Shown one piece after another: positions 50,096 through 59,112 of a stretch of DNA of 64,000 nt (position 1 is its first letter; each line of letters begins with the position of its first letter). Under the pieces are notes generated by a model that was given only the letters and a program-made list of their open reading frames with translations, had not been told where the DNA came from and ran no database searches. This DNA comes from Pseudomonas asuensis (lineage in GTDB: Bacteria > Pseudomonadota > Gammaproteobacteria > Pseudomonadales > Pseudomonadaceae). A program made the position numbers and the translations under genes. The stretch is taken from assembly GCF_014646755.1 (NCBI RefSeq), contig NZ_BMNW01000002.1, positions 186,001 to 250,000 on the forward strand, read 5' to 3'.

Positions 50096-52726
50096 ATGAA
50101 ACGTCGCACGTTTATCAAATCCGGCATGGCAGCCCTCGCGCAGCTCAAACTGGGTGAATACATCTATCTGGGTATTGGCACAGCGGTAGGCGCTGGCGGT
50201 GTAGCTGCCGCCTTAGCCATGGACCCGCCGCCTCGAAAGACTAAGCACGATTACAGTCAGGCCAAGCGGGTCAAGAGCGTATGCCTGAACTGCTCTACCG
50301 TATGCGGTATCGAAGGGTTTGTAATCGACAATCAGGTCGTCAAGATTCGTGGCAACCCACTTGATCCGAACATGGGCAGCTACATGACCTGTGCTAAAGG
50401 TCAGAGCGGGCCGACGATCAACAACTACCCCGAGCGCCTGCTCCACCCACTTAAGCGAGCTGGTGCACGGGGCGAAGGTTTATGGCAGCGGATTACCTGG
50501 GAAGAAGCGTATACCGAGATCGCTTCACGCATTCAACGTAGTATCGACGCTGGCCATCCTGAGCGGGTCGCCCTGCATGCCGGACGCTCTCGCATTGACG
50601 CCGAGATCAAGCGCTTCTTGGGCGCTATCGGCTCACCTGTTCAGCTCAACCATCGCGCCCTGTGCTCGGCCAGCAAGCGCGGCGCCAATTACATCAGCCT
50701 GGGTGATACCGATTGGGAGTCCATTGATGCCGAGCGCTGCCGGTACTTTCTGAACTTCGGCTCCAATTTCTATGAAGCTCACCAGGGCGGTCTTCATTTG
50801 GTCAAGCGCATGGCCACAGCACGCTTTGACCATGGCGCCAAGCTTGTAACCTTCGACGTTCGTTTATCCAATACCGCTGGCCGCAGCGATGAATGGCATG
50901 CACCTTTTCCGGGAACTGAAGGCGCCATTGCGCTCGCCATGGGCCACGTCATCATGCGCGAGGGTGAATACGATCGCAGGTTCATGGAGCACTTCGTCAA
51001 TCTGGATATTGATGAAGTTCATGATTTCCTGGCTCCCTACACGCCTGAATGGGCTGCCCAGCAGTCAGGAATCGCCGCTGGCGACATCGAACGCCTTGCG
51101 CTCGAGTTTGCTCGTCAGCGCCCTGCGGCGGCGGCCTTTACCAACCGAGGGACGGGCGCTCACTATAACGGACTCAACTCAGAGCGTGCCGTGGTCATGC
51201 TCAACGCCCTGGTTGGCTCCGTTGGCCAGCCGGGCGGCTATTGCTATGGCCTGGAGGAAAAGCTCAGTGCGAGCCGCTATCCCCAGCCGCAACCAGTCCC
51301 CCCTAAACCCAAGCTGAGAACCGACCTGGAAGACCCACCGGAATGGCCCCTGGCGAATCGCTGGCAGGAGATGAAGGTGGGTCAGATCGTGTATGACTAC
51401 ATCCGCCAGGGCCGCGCCAAGGTTGATGTGTACCTCTCTTATACCATCAGCTCACCCATGACCTGGCCTGAAGGCCGCTCAACAACAGTAGAGGTGCTGA
51501 AAGATGAATCCCTGATCCCGTTTCATGCCTGCTCTGACGTGGTTTATTCGGAAATGGCTCATTACGCAGATCTCATCCTGCCAGACGCCACCTACCTGGA
51601 GCGCTGGGGGCTCGATACGCGAAACAGCCTGGAGCTCCAGCACTTCGTCACGCTGCGTCAACCTATGGTCCAACCACCAGGCGAAGCACGCAGCTATGCC
51701 GATGTGTTATTTGATATTGGTCGGCGCCTCGGCCCGCAACAAGCCAAATATTTCCAGTTTGGTGACCATGAAGCCTTTGTTCGGCACCAATGTGCCAATA
51801 TTCCTGCTGGCAACGAAGCGGATGGCTTCGAGTACATGAAAAAACAGGGTGTCTACGTAGATCGTAGCGCACCCAAGAGCTATGAAGTTCATCGCAGGCC
51901 TCTCAAGCCTGAGCTGCTTTTGAATGCACGCATTGATGAGGTCACTCAGGTTATCTATAAGACCAATGCCTCCGGTAAGGAAGAAGCGATTGGCCTGATG
52001 ATCGAGGAAGATGGCATCCGCAAAGCTGTACGAGGTTTCCAGACCCCGTCTCGTAAGTTTGAGCTCTATTGCGCGGAGCTGGTCAGCGTTGCGACAACGC
52101 TGGGTATCACCGACGACGGGCTTCCCAGCTACATCCCTATTCCGGCACACCAGAGCCTGCCAGAAGACCGGTTTATCCTGACCAGCTTCAAATGGAACGT
52201 GCATACACAGGCCCGGACAGCCAACCAGAAATACCTGACAGAGATCGTTCACGACAATCCCATGTGGATCAATGCATCCACTGCTGCGTCACTTGGCCTT
52301 AAAACCGGCGACTGGGTGGAGCTCACTACTTACCGCCCGGTCAGCGGCCCGCATGGTGATCAAGCGTACAAAGGCACAGGAGAACCTGTGGGCTCCGAGC
52401 GTGTACGTATATTCGTGACACAGGGGATACATCCACGTGTGTTCGCAGTTTCCAACAGCCTCGGCTACCTGGTGTCAGGCCGCGCCGCCCTGGCTCGACA
52501 AGGTGAGCGTAATAATGAGGCTGCACTTGGCCAGGAGGGATACGGAGCGACGCCCGAGCGAGACGACCTGAGCGCCTCGCTGTGGTGGGATGAGCGTCAG
52601 GGGGGGCGTGGCAACGGCTACAATGTAAATCGAATCTTGCCGATCAATCCGCAACCGCTTATTGGTAATCAGGCGTGGTTCGATACTGTTTGCAGTGTTC
52701 GAAAGGTCAGCGCCGAAGAGGCTTAG
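50096..52726 (+). CDS. Molybdopterin oxidoreductase catalytic subunit (PhsA/PsrA-like)
   Basis: An 876-residue DMSO-reductase-superfamily enzyme. It starts with a twin-arginine signal (KRRTFIKSG). The N-terminal [4Fe-4S] site is Cys63, Cys66, Cys70 and Cys99; the probable molybdenum ligand is Cys190 in HRALCSASKRGA. Cys ligation and the C-x2-C-x3-C-x28-C spacing fit the thiosulfate/polysulfide/tetrathionate/arsenate group rather than nitrate reductase NarG (Asp ligand). The substrate is not clear from sequence. No NrfD- or PsrC-type membrane anchor follows, so electron exchange with quinone must use another partner. Confidence 0.9.
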   Translation: MKRRTFIKSGMAALAQLKLGEYIYLGIGTAVGAGGVAAALAMDPPPRKTKHDYSQAKRVKSVCLNCSTVCGIEGFVIDNQVVKIRGNPLDPNMGSYMTCAKGQSGPTINNYPERLLHPLKRAGARGEGLWQRITWEEAYTEIASRIQRSIDAGHPERVALHAGRSRIDAEIKRFLGAIGSPVQLNHRALCSASKRGANYISLGDTDWESIDAERCRYFLNFGSNFYEAHQGGLHLVKRMATARFDHGAKLVTFDVRLSNTAGRSDEWHAPFPGTEGAIALAMGHVIMREGEYDRRFMEHFVNLDIDEVHDFLAPYTPEWAAQQSGIAAGDIERLALEFARQRPAAAAFTNRGTGAHYNGLNSERAVVMLNALVGSVGQPGGYCYGLEEKLSASRYPQPQPVPPKPKLRTDLEDPPEWPLANRWQEMKVGQIVYDYIRQGRAKVDVYLSYTISSPMTWPEGRSTTVEVLKDESLIPFHACSDVVYSEMAHYADLILPDATYLERWGLDTRNSLELQHFVTLRQPMVQPPGEARSYADVLFDIGRRLGPQQAKYFQFGDHEAFVRHQCANIPAGNEADGFEYMKKQGVYVDRSAPKSYEVHRRPLKPELLLNARIDEVTQVIYKTNASGKEEAIGLMIEEDGIRKAVRGFQTPSRKFELYCAELVSVATTLGITDDGLPSYIPIPAHQSLPEDRFILTSFKWNVHTQARTANQKYLTEIVHDNPMWINASTAASLGLKTGDWVELTTYRPVSGPHGDQAYKGTGEPVGSERVRIFVTQGIHPRVFAVSNSLGYLVSGRAALARQGERNNEAALGQEGYGATPERDDLSASLWWDERQGGRGNGYNVNRILPINPQPLIGNQAWFDTVCSVRKVSAEEA

Positions 52727-52736
52727 GTCAGTACCA

Positions 52737-52752
52737 GTAGGATAATTCCTAC
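52737..52752. promoter_or_regulatory. Perfect dyad GTAGGA-N4-TCCTAC
   Basis: GTAGGATAATTCCTAC has perfect 6-base arms and starts 11 bases after the molybdoenzyme stop. It looks like a two-fold operator, yet no start codon with matching distance follows on the plus strand. Function unknown. Confidence 0.35.
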
Positions 52753-52930
52753 TTCTTGGTGCTACTCTGCCTAGGGGCATCGTAACAGCCGAGGACTAGG
52801 GCCCAATTCCTGCTATCTACTCGCTATGGGTCTTTTCTACCAACCAGCCTTCCAGGAATCAATCAGGTCCGGTGGTTTGGTCCAGAGGAGCTCCCGTTAG
52901 CCAATGAAAGCTTTTTAGCAGGCAAATAAA

Positions 52931-52951
52931 AACCCCGCCAAAGGCGGGGTT
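52931..52951. terminator. Strong GC hairpin, T-run on the minus strand
   Basis: AACCCCGCC (52931-52939) and GGCGGGGTT (52943-52951) form a perfect 9-bp stem with loop AAA. Read on the minus strand it is followed by TTTATTT, on the plus strand only by GTCAG. It could end the molybdoenzyme transcript or a leftward transcript from the region to the right. Confidence 0.75.
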
Positions 52952-53182
52952 GTCAGTAATGCGGTTCTAAAGCTGCTGACTAAGCTCATAGGAGGTGATG
53001 AGATTGCAGTTTCAAGATAACCCACCTAACCAAAACAAAAGCTGAACAGCCTTTAATTTTTAAAATGAGCCAGGCATGCGTAAATCCAGACGCTATCTGA
53101 GCACTTTGGAAACTAGATCAAAACGATATAAAGGCAATTAGCCATTAAAGCTGGCGCTATGCTCTAATAATCTATAATTTTT

Positions 53183-53545
53183 GTGCAATGGATGATCATC
53201 TTGAGTTTCACTCATGCCAGCAAGGATGCCAGCGAGTTTCGTATCGATAGCGCTGTAGCGGCCATTGATTTAGAACGCTTTCAAGCACATGCCTCTGAGG
53301 TTTGCCGTCTAGCCCTGGTGCTCGATGGCAGCATCCATCCCGAATATTCAAGCAAGGCCCGCTATCTGATAGATCGGCTGATCCAGATTGATACCGAGCT
53401 GGAAGAGTTGGTGGGGGCCGCCAAGGCACTGATCGTTGAATCAAGAAACTACCAACGCCCAAGACCGGCCCCTGAATACGCTGAAACGCCTCCCCAACCA
53501 GGGCTGGATATACGCCCATTTTCGGATGGTAGACGGCTCGACTAA
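53183..53545 (+). CDS. Hypothetical protein, about 117-120 residues
   Basis: Not recognised. The frame starts with GTG at 53183 or ATG at 53192 (three codons later); neither has a good ribosome binding site. The protein is soluble, mostly helical (SEVCRLALVLDGSIHPEYS, then ARYLIDRLIQIDTELEEL), with a proline-rich tail RPRPAPEYAETPPQPG. No signal peptide or membrane segment. Its stop lies two bases from the stop of the convergent gene at 53548, so transcripts of the two must overlap. Confidence 0.55.
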   Translation: MQWMIILSFTHASKDASEFRIDSAVAAIDLERFQAHASEVCRLALVLDGSIHPEYSSKARYLIDRLIQIDTELEELVGAAKALIVESRNYQRPRPAPEYAETPPQPGLDIRPFSDGRRLD

Positions 53546-53547
53546 CC

Positions 53548-53886
53548 TCAGGACGTAGCAGCCCGCATGGTTGGGCTTGGCTTGGGCTGCACCCGCTTTT
53601 GCCAGGTCGCCAGCTTTTCAAGCGTGATGCAGTCCTGCCAGTCAGCAAGGGTAACCCCCTTGCCTGCAAGGCTTTCACGCAAGTCCTTCAGGTAAGGATG
53701 TAGAACGATAGGGTTGCTGAAATAAGCACTGTTCAACGGCTCCGAACTGAACAGGATGCCATTTTCCTTATCGTGAACCATGAAGCTGAAAGTTCTATAA
53801 GCCTCACCTTGCTTGAAAACGCAGCGAAGTGGTGCCAGGGCATATCGAATCTTTCCACAAATGGCTTCGTAACGTAAATGTTGCAT
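53548..53886 (-). CDS. Hypothetical protein, 112 residues
   Basis: Not recognised. It begins MQHLRYEAICGKIRYALAPL and continues with strand-like segments (YRTFSFMVHDKENGILFSS), suggesting a small alpha/beta domain; the tail is basic and proline-containing (KRVQPKPSPT). No signal or membrane segment. It is convergent with the preceding small gene, and the gap to the diguanylate cyclase gene is about 120 AT-rich bases. No context gives a function. Confidence 0.6.
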   Translation of the reverse strand: MQHLRYEAICGKIRYALAPLRCVFKQGEAYRTFSFMVHDKENGILFSSEPLNSAYFSNPIVLHPYLKDLRESLAGKGVTLADWQDCITLEKLATWQKRVQPKPSPTMRAATS

Positions 53887-54006
53887 AAATCCCTGCCCAA
53901 CTACCGATAACTAGGTTGCGCAAAGACCCTACAGATGTGAATTAGTTCAATTTAAACAAATAACTAGACTCAAAACCTGTACCTAAACCTCAATAAAAAC
54001 TCTTAG

Positions 54007-55551
54007 CTAGCCGTGATGAGAAGGCTCTCGGTTTGCCTGCACCTGATTACGGCCGTCGCGTTTAGCCCGGTAGAGCGCCTGATCGGCATTCATGATGAGT
54101 TTTTTGCCGGAGCATTCATCTCCCCGATCTGGGACATAGGCATGTACGCCACAGCTGACCGTTACATAGCCGGTTGGATTGCCTGGATGTACCAGCTTAA
54201 GTTCACGCACATTTACACGGATTCGCTCTGCAACCAGAACAGAGCCGTCCAGGTCGCTTCCTGGTAAGAGCACTGAGATTTCCTCACCACCATAACGAAT
54301 GGCAACATCGCTGGGCCGGTTTAGGCTTTTTTGAATGGCCTTGGCTACTTTCTGTAGGCAATCGTCCCCGCCTGGATGACCGAAGAGGTCGTTATAAGCC
54401 TTGAAATAGTCGATATCGATCATGATTAAACCGACTGGATGAGAGTAGCGAAGCGCACGACCCAGCTCGGCAGGTAACAATGTGTCCAGATAGCGTCTAT
54501 TGGCAAGGCCGGTCAAACCATCATACATGGCCAGCTTTTCAAGCCCCCGCTTGGCGTCAACAAGGTCTGCTTCAGCCTGCATCCCATGCTGAATCTGACG
54601 AAGCAGCAAAAGACCAAACATTGTCATACCCAGCAGCATCAAGGCCACCATGGCAACAGCCCTGCGCGTTTCATCTGTCCAGTGGCTTAAGATGGTCTTT
54701 TTCGATAAAGCAGCGCCAATAACCAGTGGGTACTGCTCTAACTGGCGATAACCGTACATGCGCTCAACGTTGTCGACGAGCGCGCGCACGACTGCGATGC
54801 CCGTGGGCGAGTTGGGAAGATAATTGCTAAAAATTGAGCCCTGCTGCAGGCTCTTGTTCATGTACTCATCCTTGAATGGGCGTCGCGCAATGATTGAGCC
54901 GTCACTCAAGGCAAGAAAAATAGCGCCCTCTTCACCGAGCTGGAAACTGTCATAAAACTCTTGGAAATAACTCATCCTGATGGTGGCCAACACGACGCCG
55001 CCAAAACTTCCATCAGGCTTATTAAAGCGCCGTGAAACCGGAATGATCCAGTTATTGGTGGAACGGCTGCGTACGGCATGGCTGATGTGGACGTTCAGAT
55101 CTGTGCTGGAGAGATGCTGTTTGAAGTAGGCGCGGTCTGCGTTGTTAATATTGGAAGGTATCGTTGCAAAGGAGGTAGCCAGCCACCCTCCTTTATCATC
55201 GTAGACAAACAAGCCTTCAAGCTGCGGAAGCGCCTGTACATGCCGTTTAAGCAGTGAAGTCATCCGCGCCAGATGCTGGGGGCTGGCACCGTCTATCTCC
55301 ATACGCTCTTGCAGGCCGATCAGCACGGTATCGGCTTCGGTAAACGTATCTTGGGCATGCTGCGCCAGAGACTTGGCAAGGTTGGAAGTCATGACCTCCC
55401 CCTCGCTGATCTGGACGCTTCGTGAATTCCAAACTTGCCAGGCTGTCAGGGCCACCATAGACAGGCAAACCGTGACCAAAAAGAGGGCCGTCAGGAGCTG
55501 GAGCGGTAATCGCTTGGCCTTCGCGTCGTACCCATTTTCAAGATCAAGCAT
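54007..55551 (-). CDS. Membrane diguanylate cyclase with dCache-like sensor
   Basis: A 514-residue protein with two membrane segments (about 20-40 and 295-320) enclosing a periplasmic dCache/PAS-like sensing domain, then a GGDEF domain. The active-site loop reads RYGGEEISVLLP, a working GGEE(I) variant, and RPSD five residues before it forms the allosteric I-site for feedback by cyclic di-GMP. No EAL domain is present, so it should only make cyclic di-GMP. I chose the ATG at 55551; a GTG 16 codons upstream is also in frame. The ligand sensed is unknown. Confidence 0.88.
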   Translation of the reverse strand: MLDLENGYDAKAKRLPLQLLTALFLVTVCLSMVALTAWQVWNSRSVQISEGEVMTSNLAKSLAQHAQDTFTEADTVLIGLQERMEIDGASPQHLARMTSLLKRHVQALPQLEGLFVYDDKGGWLATSFATIPSNINNADRAYFKQHLSSTDLNVHISHAVRSRSTNNWIIPVSRRFNKPDGSFGGVVLATIRMSYFQEFYDSFQLGEEGAIFLALSDGSIIARRPFKDEYMNKSLQQGSIFSNYLPNSPTGIAVVRALVDNVERMYGYRQLEQYPLVIGAALSKKTILSHWTDETRRAVAMVALMLLGMTMFGLLLLRQIQHGMQAEADLVDAKRGLEKLAMYDGLTGLANRRYLDTLLPAELGRALRYSHPVGLIMIDIDYFKAYNDLFGHPGGDDCLQKVAKAIQKSLNRPSDVAIRYGGEEISVLLPGSDLDGSVLVAERIRVNVRELKLVHPGNPTGYVTVSCGVHAYVPDRGDECSGKKLIMNADQALYRAKRDGRNQVQANREPSHHG

Positions 55552-55736
55552 ATCTAGGTAAACCTGGAAGACCGAAAGCCTGAAACAGCGGAAGCTCACT
55601 GTAACGCTTTATAGCGTAAACCGTACGGTATCGTTACGGAAATGCTCCTGCATTCTATGATGATACCCAGAAGCAGGTAGCACATTATCCATAGAGTGCA
55701 GCTCTGCGTGTGGAGTCACATGGCGGCAGTATTAAA

Positions 55737-56483
55737 TTATAGTCGCTGCGTTGCCAGAACCTCAAAAGCCTCCTCATCCGCGTTACGCCCGCGCCAGGCG
55801 AGAATCTTGCCCGGACGGAAATTACGGGAGTCGATCATCGATTTTGTCAACCGAAGCTCACCGCGCACCCAGGCCGGATCATCCGGCGAAAGCGTGGCAG
55901 GTGCCTGCTCCAGGCAGGAGTAGAAGGCTCGCTGTCCATTCAGGTCGACATTCATGATCTGAATGACACGGTCTCTGGGCTGAGCATCGCCTGCAAGTAT
56001 CTCGGGAATCAGATAAGCATTCAGAAAGACATCGGCAATCTGCACAAGATCGCTCGAGATATTTTTGAATGCGATGACTTCTACCCGTACGCCCTTCGCC
56101 TGAAGAGCCTGTACCAATGCGACGAAATCCCCATCACCTGTTACCAGCACAACCCGGTCAAGCTTATCGGCCTGGGTTAGCACATCAACGGTAAGCTCTA
56201 CATCAACGTTGCCCTTGCGGGACGTTCCCGTATCGTTGTTATAACGCTTGACGGGTTTTATCAGCAGGCGAAACCCGGCGCTCTGGATACGCGCCACATG
56301 AGCAGCATGCCAGTTGGCATATTCGGGCTTTTCTTCCGCCAGCACTTCGTCAAAGGCATGATAGGCCTTGGCGATAGTGACAACACTGGATGCTTCATAG
56401 AAACGCCTGAGCGTTTCATAGCGCATATAACTGCCGCCACTTGAGCTGATATTGTCTGAATCGACATAGATGCCTGTGCGCAC
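55737..56483 (-). CDS. NYN-domain (LabA/DUF88) protein
   Basis: A 248-residue protein with an N-terminal NYN/PIN-like nuclease fold. Acidic metal-site residues are in GIYVDSDNIS (about 4-13), DVELTVDVL (about 94-102) and VLVTGDGDFVALVQ (about 112-125). The C-terminal third (about 170-248) is an added domain I cannot name. Start is GTG at 56483 with AAGGG upstream. Members are proposed RNases, sometimes acting on plasmid or stress RNAs. No toxin or antitoxin partner is adjacent. Confidence 0.82.
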   Translation of the reverse strand: MRTGIYVDSDNISSSGGSYMRYETLRRFYEASSVVTIAKAYHAFDEVLAEEKPEYANWHAAHVARIQSAGFRLLIKPVKRYNNDTGTSRKGNVDVELTVDVLTQADKLDRVVLVTGDGDFVALVQALQAKGVRVEVIAFKNISSDLVQIADVFLNAYLIPEILAGDAQPRDRVIQIMNVDLNGQRAFYSCLEQAPATLSPDDPAWVRGELRLTKSMIDSRNFRPGKILAWRGRNADEEAFEVLATQRL

Positions 56484-56743
56484 GAGTAACCCTTACCTGA
56501 ACTGCAAACCATGACAACGCCCAATGAACGTCATCAGTATAGATCGCTAATATACCCTGCCACGACCATCTGCCGAAGTCGCAGGTTATCAGATTGATAT
56601 CATAGTCTTGATAAGTAGCCGCTTGCCGGCTCTAAAGTACAGTTCGTCAACGGGTTGCGTCCGACGCGTCACAAATGTCATGTCCACCTTTTGCCGTTAT
56701 GCGAAACTGCTCATCCTTGCCGTTTCGCTGCAAGTACAGAGAG

Positions 56744-56751
56744 AAGAATAA
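56744..56751 (+). promoter_or_regulatory. Candidate Hfq/Crc motif before bglX
   Basis: AAGAATAA fits AANAANAA and lies 18 bases before the bglX start codon, close to its GAGG ribosome binding site. Confidence 0.35.
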
Positions 56752-56769
56752 AACCCCCTGAGGTGTCAC

Positions 56770-59067
56770 TTGAAGAAGCTGTATGTGCTAGGAACCCTGG
56801 CGGCCTGCTTTTGTGCCGCTGCGCTGGCTGAAACGGACCGCGCTGCCCCTTTGGCCAGAGAACATGACAAGACCGCTTTTATCGACAAGCTCATGAAGCA
56901 AATGACGCTTGAAGAAAAGATAGGCCAGCTGAATCTGGTAAGTGTTAGCCCAGACTATTCCAAAGAAGCCATTATGGCAGACATTCGGGCTGGCAAAGTT
57001 GGCGCGATGTTCAACACCGTTACCCGGCCCGACATTCGCCAGATGCAAGTTCAGGCCGTCGAACATAGTCGTCTCAAGATCCCGCTGCTGTACGCCTATG
57101 ACGTCGTTCATGGCCATCGCACTATTTTCCCCATAAACCTGGGCATGGCCTCTAGTTGGGATATGGATGCGATTGCGTTGAGCGGACGCATTTCAGCGGA
57201 AGAAGCCAGCGCTGACGGTCTGAATCTGACCTTCTCACCTACAGTCGATGTTACCCGGGACCCCCGCTGGGGCCGTGTATCCGAGACGTTTGGCGAAGAC
57301 AGTTACCTGACCTCAAGAATTGCCAGCACCTTGATCAGAGCCTACCAAGGGGATGACCTAGCTTCTACCCATTCAATCATGGCGAGCTTCAAGCACTTTG
57401 CACTGTATGGTGCTACCGAGGGCGGCCGTGATTACAACACGGTTGATATGAGCCCACAGCGCATGTTCCAGGACTACCTTCCGCCTTATAAAGCGGCAGT
57501 AGAAGCAGGTTCAGGTAGCGTCATGATCTCACTCAATGCCGTCAATGGTATTCCTTCTACCGCTAACCGTTGGCTGCTCAAGGATCTGTTGAGAAACCAA
57601 TGGGGTTTCAAGGGCCTTATCATCAGCGACCATGGTGCAATCAATGAGCTGATTCGTCATGGCGTGGCGCAAGACGGGCGTGAAGCGGCAAAGCTCGCTA
57701 TCAAGGCAGGCGTAGATCTGAACATGCACGACGACCTGTATGGCACCCAACTGCCTGCCCTGTTAAAGAGTGGCGAAGTGAGCCAACAGGAGATTGACGA
57801 CGCGTGCCGTTATGTTCTGAGCGCCAAATACGATCTGGGCCTGTTCAAGGACCCTTATGCGTTTTTAGGTAAACCGAACGATCCCCCCTTCGATACCAAT
57901 GCAGAAAACCGTCTGCACCGCGAGGCAGCTCGAGATGTTGCGCGTAAAAGCCAGGTTTTGCTTAAAAACACTGGAGATCTGCTTCCGCTTAGAAAAGAAG
58001 GCACCATTGCGGTCATCGGCCCACTGGCCAAGAGCCAACGTGACGTTATGGGTAACTGGTCGGCCGCAGGCGTCACCCAGCAAGCTGTTTCTCTCTATCA
58101 GGGAATTGCCAGCGCTGTAGGCAACAGGGCCCAGCTGGTCTATGCCAAAGGCTCCAACATCACTGAAGATGCCAGTATTCTGGCCTACCTGAACTCCTAT
58201 GATCCTGCTGTTGAGGTGGACCATCGATCCACCGAAGACATGATCGAGGAAGCCGTCGAGGTAGCGTCTAAAGCAGATGTCATTGTCGCAGCGGTAGGTG
58301 AGTCGCAAGGTATGGCCCACGAGGCGTCCAGCCGTGCCCATATCGATATCCCTAACAGTCAGCGCAAGCTGATACAAGCACTGAAAGCCACCGGCAAGCC
58401 TTTGGTGTTGGTGCTCATGAACGGCCGCCCACTGGACCTGAGCTGGGAAAGCCAACAGGCCGATGCAATGCTGGAGACTTGGTTCAGCGGCACTGAGGGC
58501 GGCAATGCTATCGCCGATGTATTGTTTGGTGACTACAACCCCTCGGGCAAGCTGACCATGACATTTCCGCGCTCGGTAGGCCAGATACCGATCTATTACA
58601 ATCACCTCAATACCGGTCGGCCATTCAACCCCAAGGATCCGGGCAAATATACCTCTCGTTACTTCGATGAAGCCAACGGGCCTCTTTACCCCTTTGGCTA
58701 CGGCTTGAGCTATACGTCGTTCGAGCTTTCCAACATGATGTTGTCGAGCGATACCCTGCCTCGTAATGGCTCGCTCAAGGCCAGCGTAACGCTTAAAAAT
58801 ACAGGCCGCCGTGCGGGTGAGACTGTCGTCCAGCTCTACCTGCAAGATGTCACAGCCTCAATCAGCCGCCCGATAAAAGAGCTGAAGAACTTCCGTAAGG
58901 TGATGCTACACCCTAGCGAAGAACAGGTTATTGAGTTCGAAATATCCGAGGAAGACCTGAAGTTTTACAATGCGGAGTTGAAGTACGCAGCCGAACCTGG
59001 TGCGTTCAAGGCCTATATCGGACTGGATTCCGAAGAGGTAGAGGAGCAGCCGTTCCGTCTGTTGTAA
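56770..59067 (+). CDS. bglX: Periplasmic beta-glucosidase, GH3 family
   Basis: A 765-residue glycoside hydrolase family 3 enzyme with a signal peptide (KKLYVLGTLAACFCAAALAE). Order: (alpha/beta)8 barrel (about 35-370), alpha/beta sandwich (about 395-600) and a C-terminal fibronectin-III-like domain (about 660-750). The catalytic nucleophile is Asp287 in LIISDHGAIN; KHF and the FSPTVDVTRDPRWGR stretch bind the non-reducing glucose. It should release glucose from beta-glucosides or cello-oligosaccharides in the periplasm. The start is TTG at 56770 with GAGG 6 bases upstream. A strong terminator follows. Confidence 0.94.
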   Translation: MKKLYVLGTLAACFCAAALAETDRAAPLAREHDKTAFIDKLMKQMTLEEKIGQLNLVSVSPDYSKEAIMADIRAGKVGAMFNTVTRPDIRQMQVQAVEHSRLKIPLLYAYDVVHGHRTIFPINLGMASSWDMDAIALSGRISAEEASADGLNLTFSPTVDVTRDPRWGRVSETFGEDSYLTSRIASTLIRAYQGDDLASTHSIMASFKHFALYGATEGGRDYNTVDMSPQRMFQDYLPPYKAAVEAGSGSVMISLNAVNGIPSTANRWLLKDLLRNQWGFKGLIISDHGAINELIRHGVAQDGREAAKLAIKAGVDLNMHDDLYGTQLPALLKSGEVSQQEIDDACRYVLSAKYDLGLFKDPYAFLGKPNDPPFDTNAENRLHREAARDVARKSQVLLKNTGDLLPLRKEGTIAVIGPLAKSQRDVMGNWSAAGVTQQAVSLYQGIASAVGNRAQLVYAKGSNITEDASILAYLNSYDPAVEVDHRSTEDMIEEAVEVASKADVIVAAVGESQGMAHEASSRAHIDIPNSQRKLIQALKATGKPLVLVLMNGRPLDLSWESQQADAMLETWFSGTEGGNAIADVLFGDYNPSGKLTMTFPRSVGQIPIYYNHLNTGRPFNPKDPGKYTSRYFDEANGPLYPFGYGLSYTSFELSNMMLSSDTLPRNGSLKASVTLKNTGRRAGETVVQLYLQDVTASISRPIKELKNFRKVMLHPSEEQVIEFEISEEDLKFYNAELKYAAEPGAFKAYIGLDSEEVEEQPFRLL

Positions 59068-59074
59068 TCCGAAC

Positions 59075-59099
59075 CGAGTGCCGGAATACCCGGCACTCG
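59075..59099 (+). terminator. Terminator after bglX
   Basis: CGAGTGCCGG (59075-59084) and CCGGCACTCG (59090-59099) form a perfect 10-bp stem with a 5-base loop, followed by CTTTACC. It lies 7 bases after the bglX stop and before the convergent gene's end at 59113. Confidence 0.75.
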
Positions 59100-59112
59100 C
59101 TTTACCGCCTGG

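Larger units (their letters stand above)
52727..53182. other. Intergenic stretch with palindrome and terminator
   Basis: About 455 bases without a supported gene. It contains the palindrome at 52737-52752 and the terminator at 52931-52951; from about 53000 the DNA becomes AT-rich. Confidence 0.4.

Noticed and set aside
57865-58845. 326-codon minus-strand frame inside bglX
   Set aside because: Antisense to a complete GH3 enzyme with intact motifs; no protein family features.
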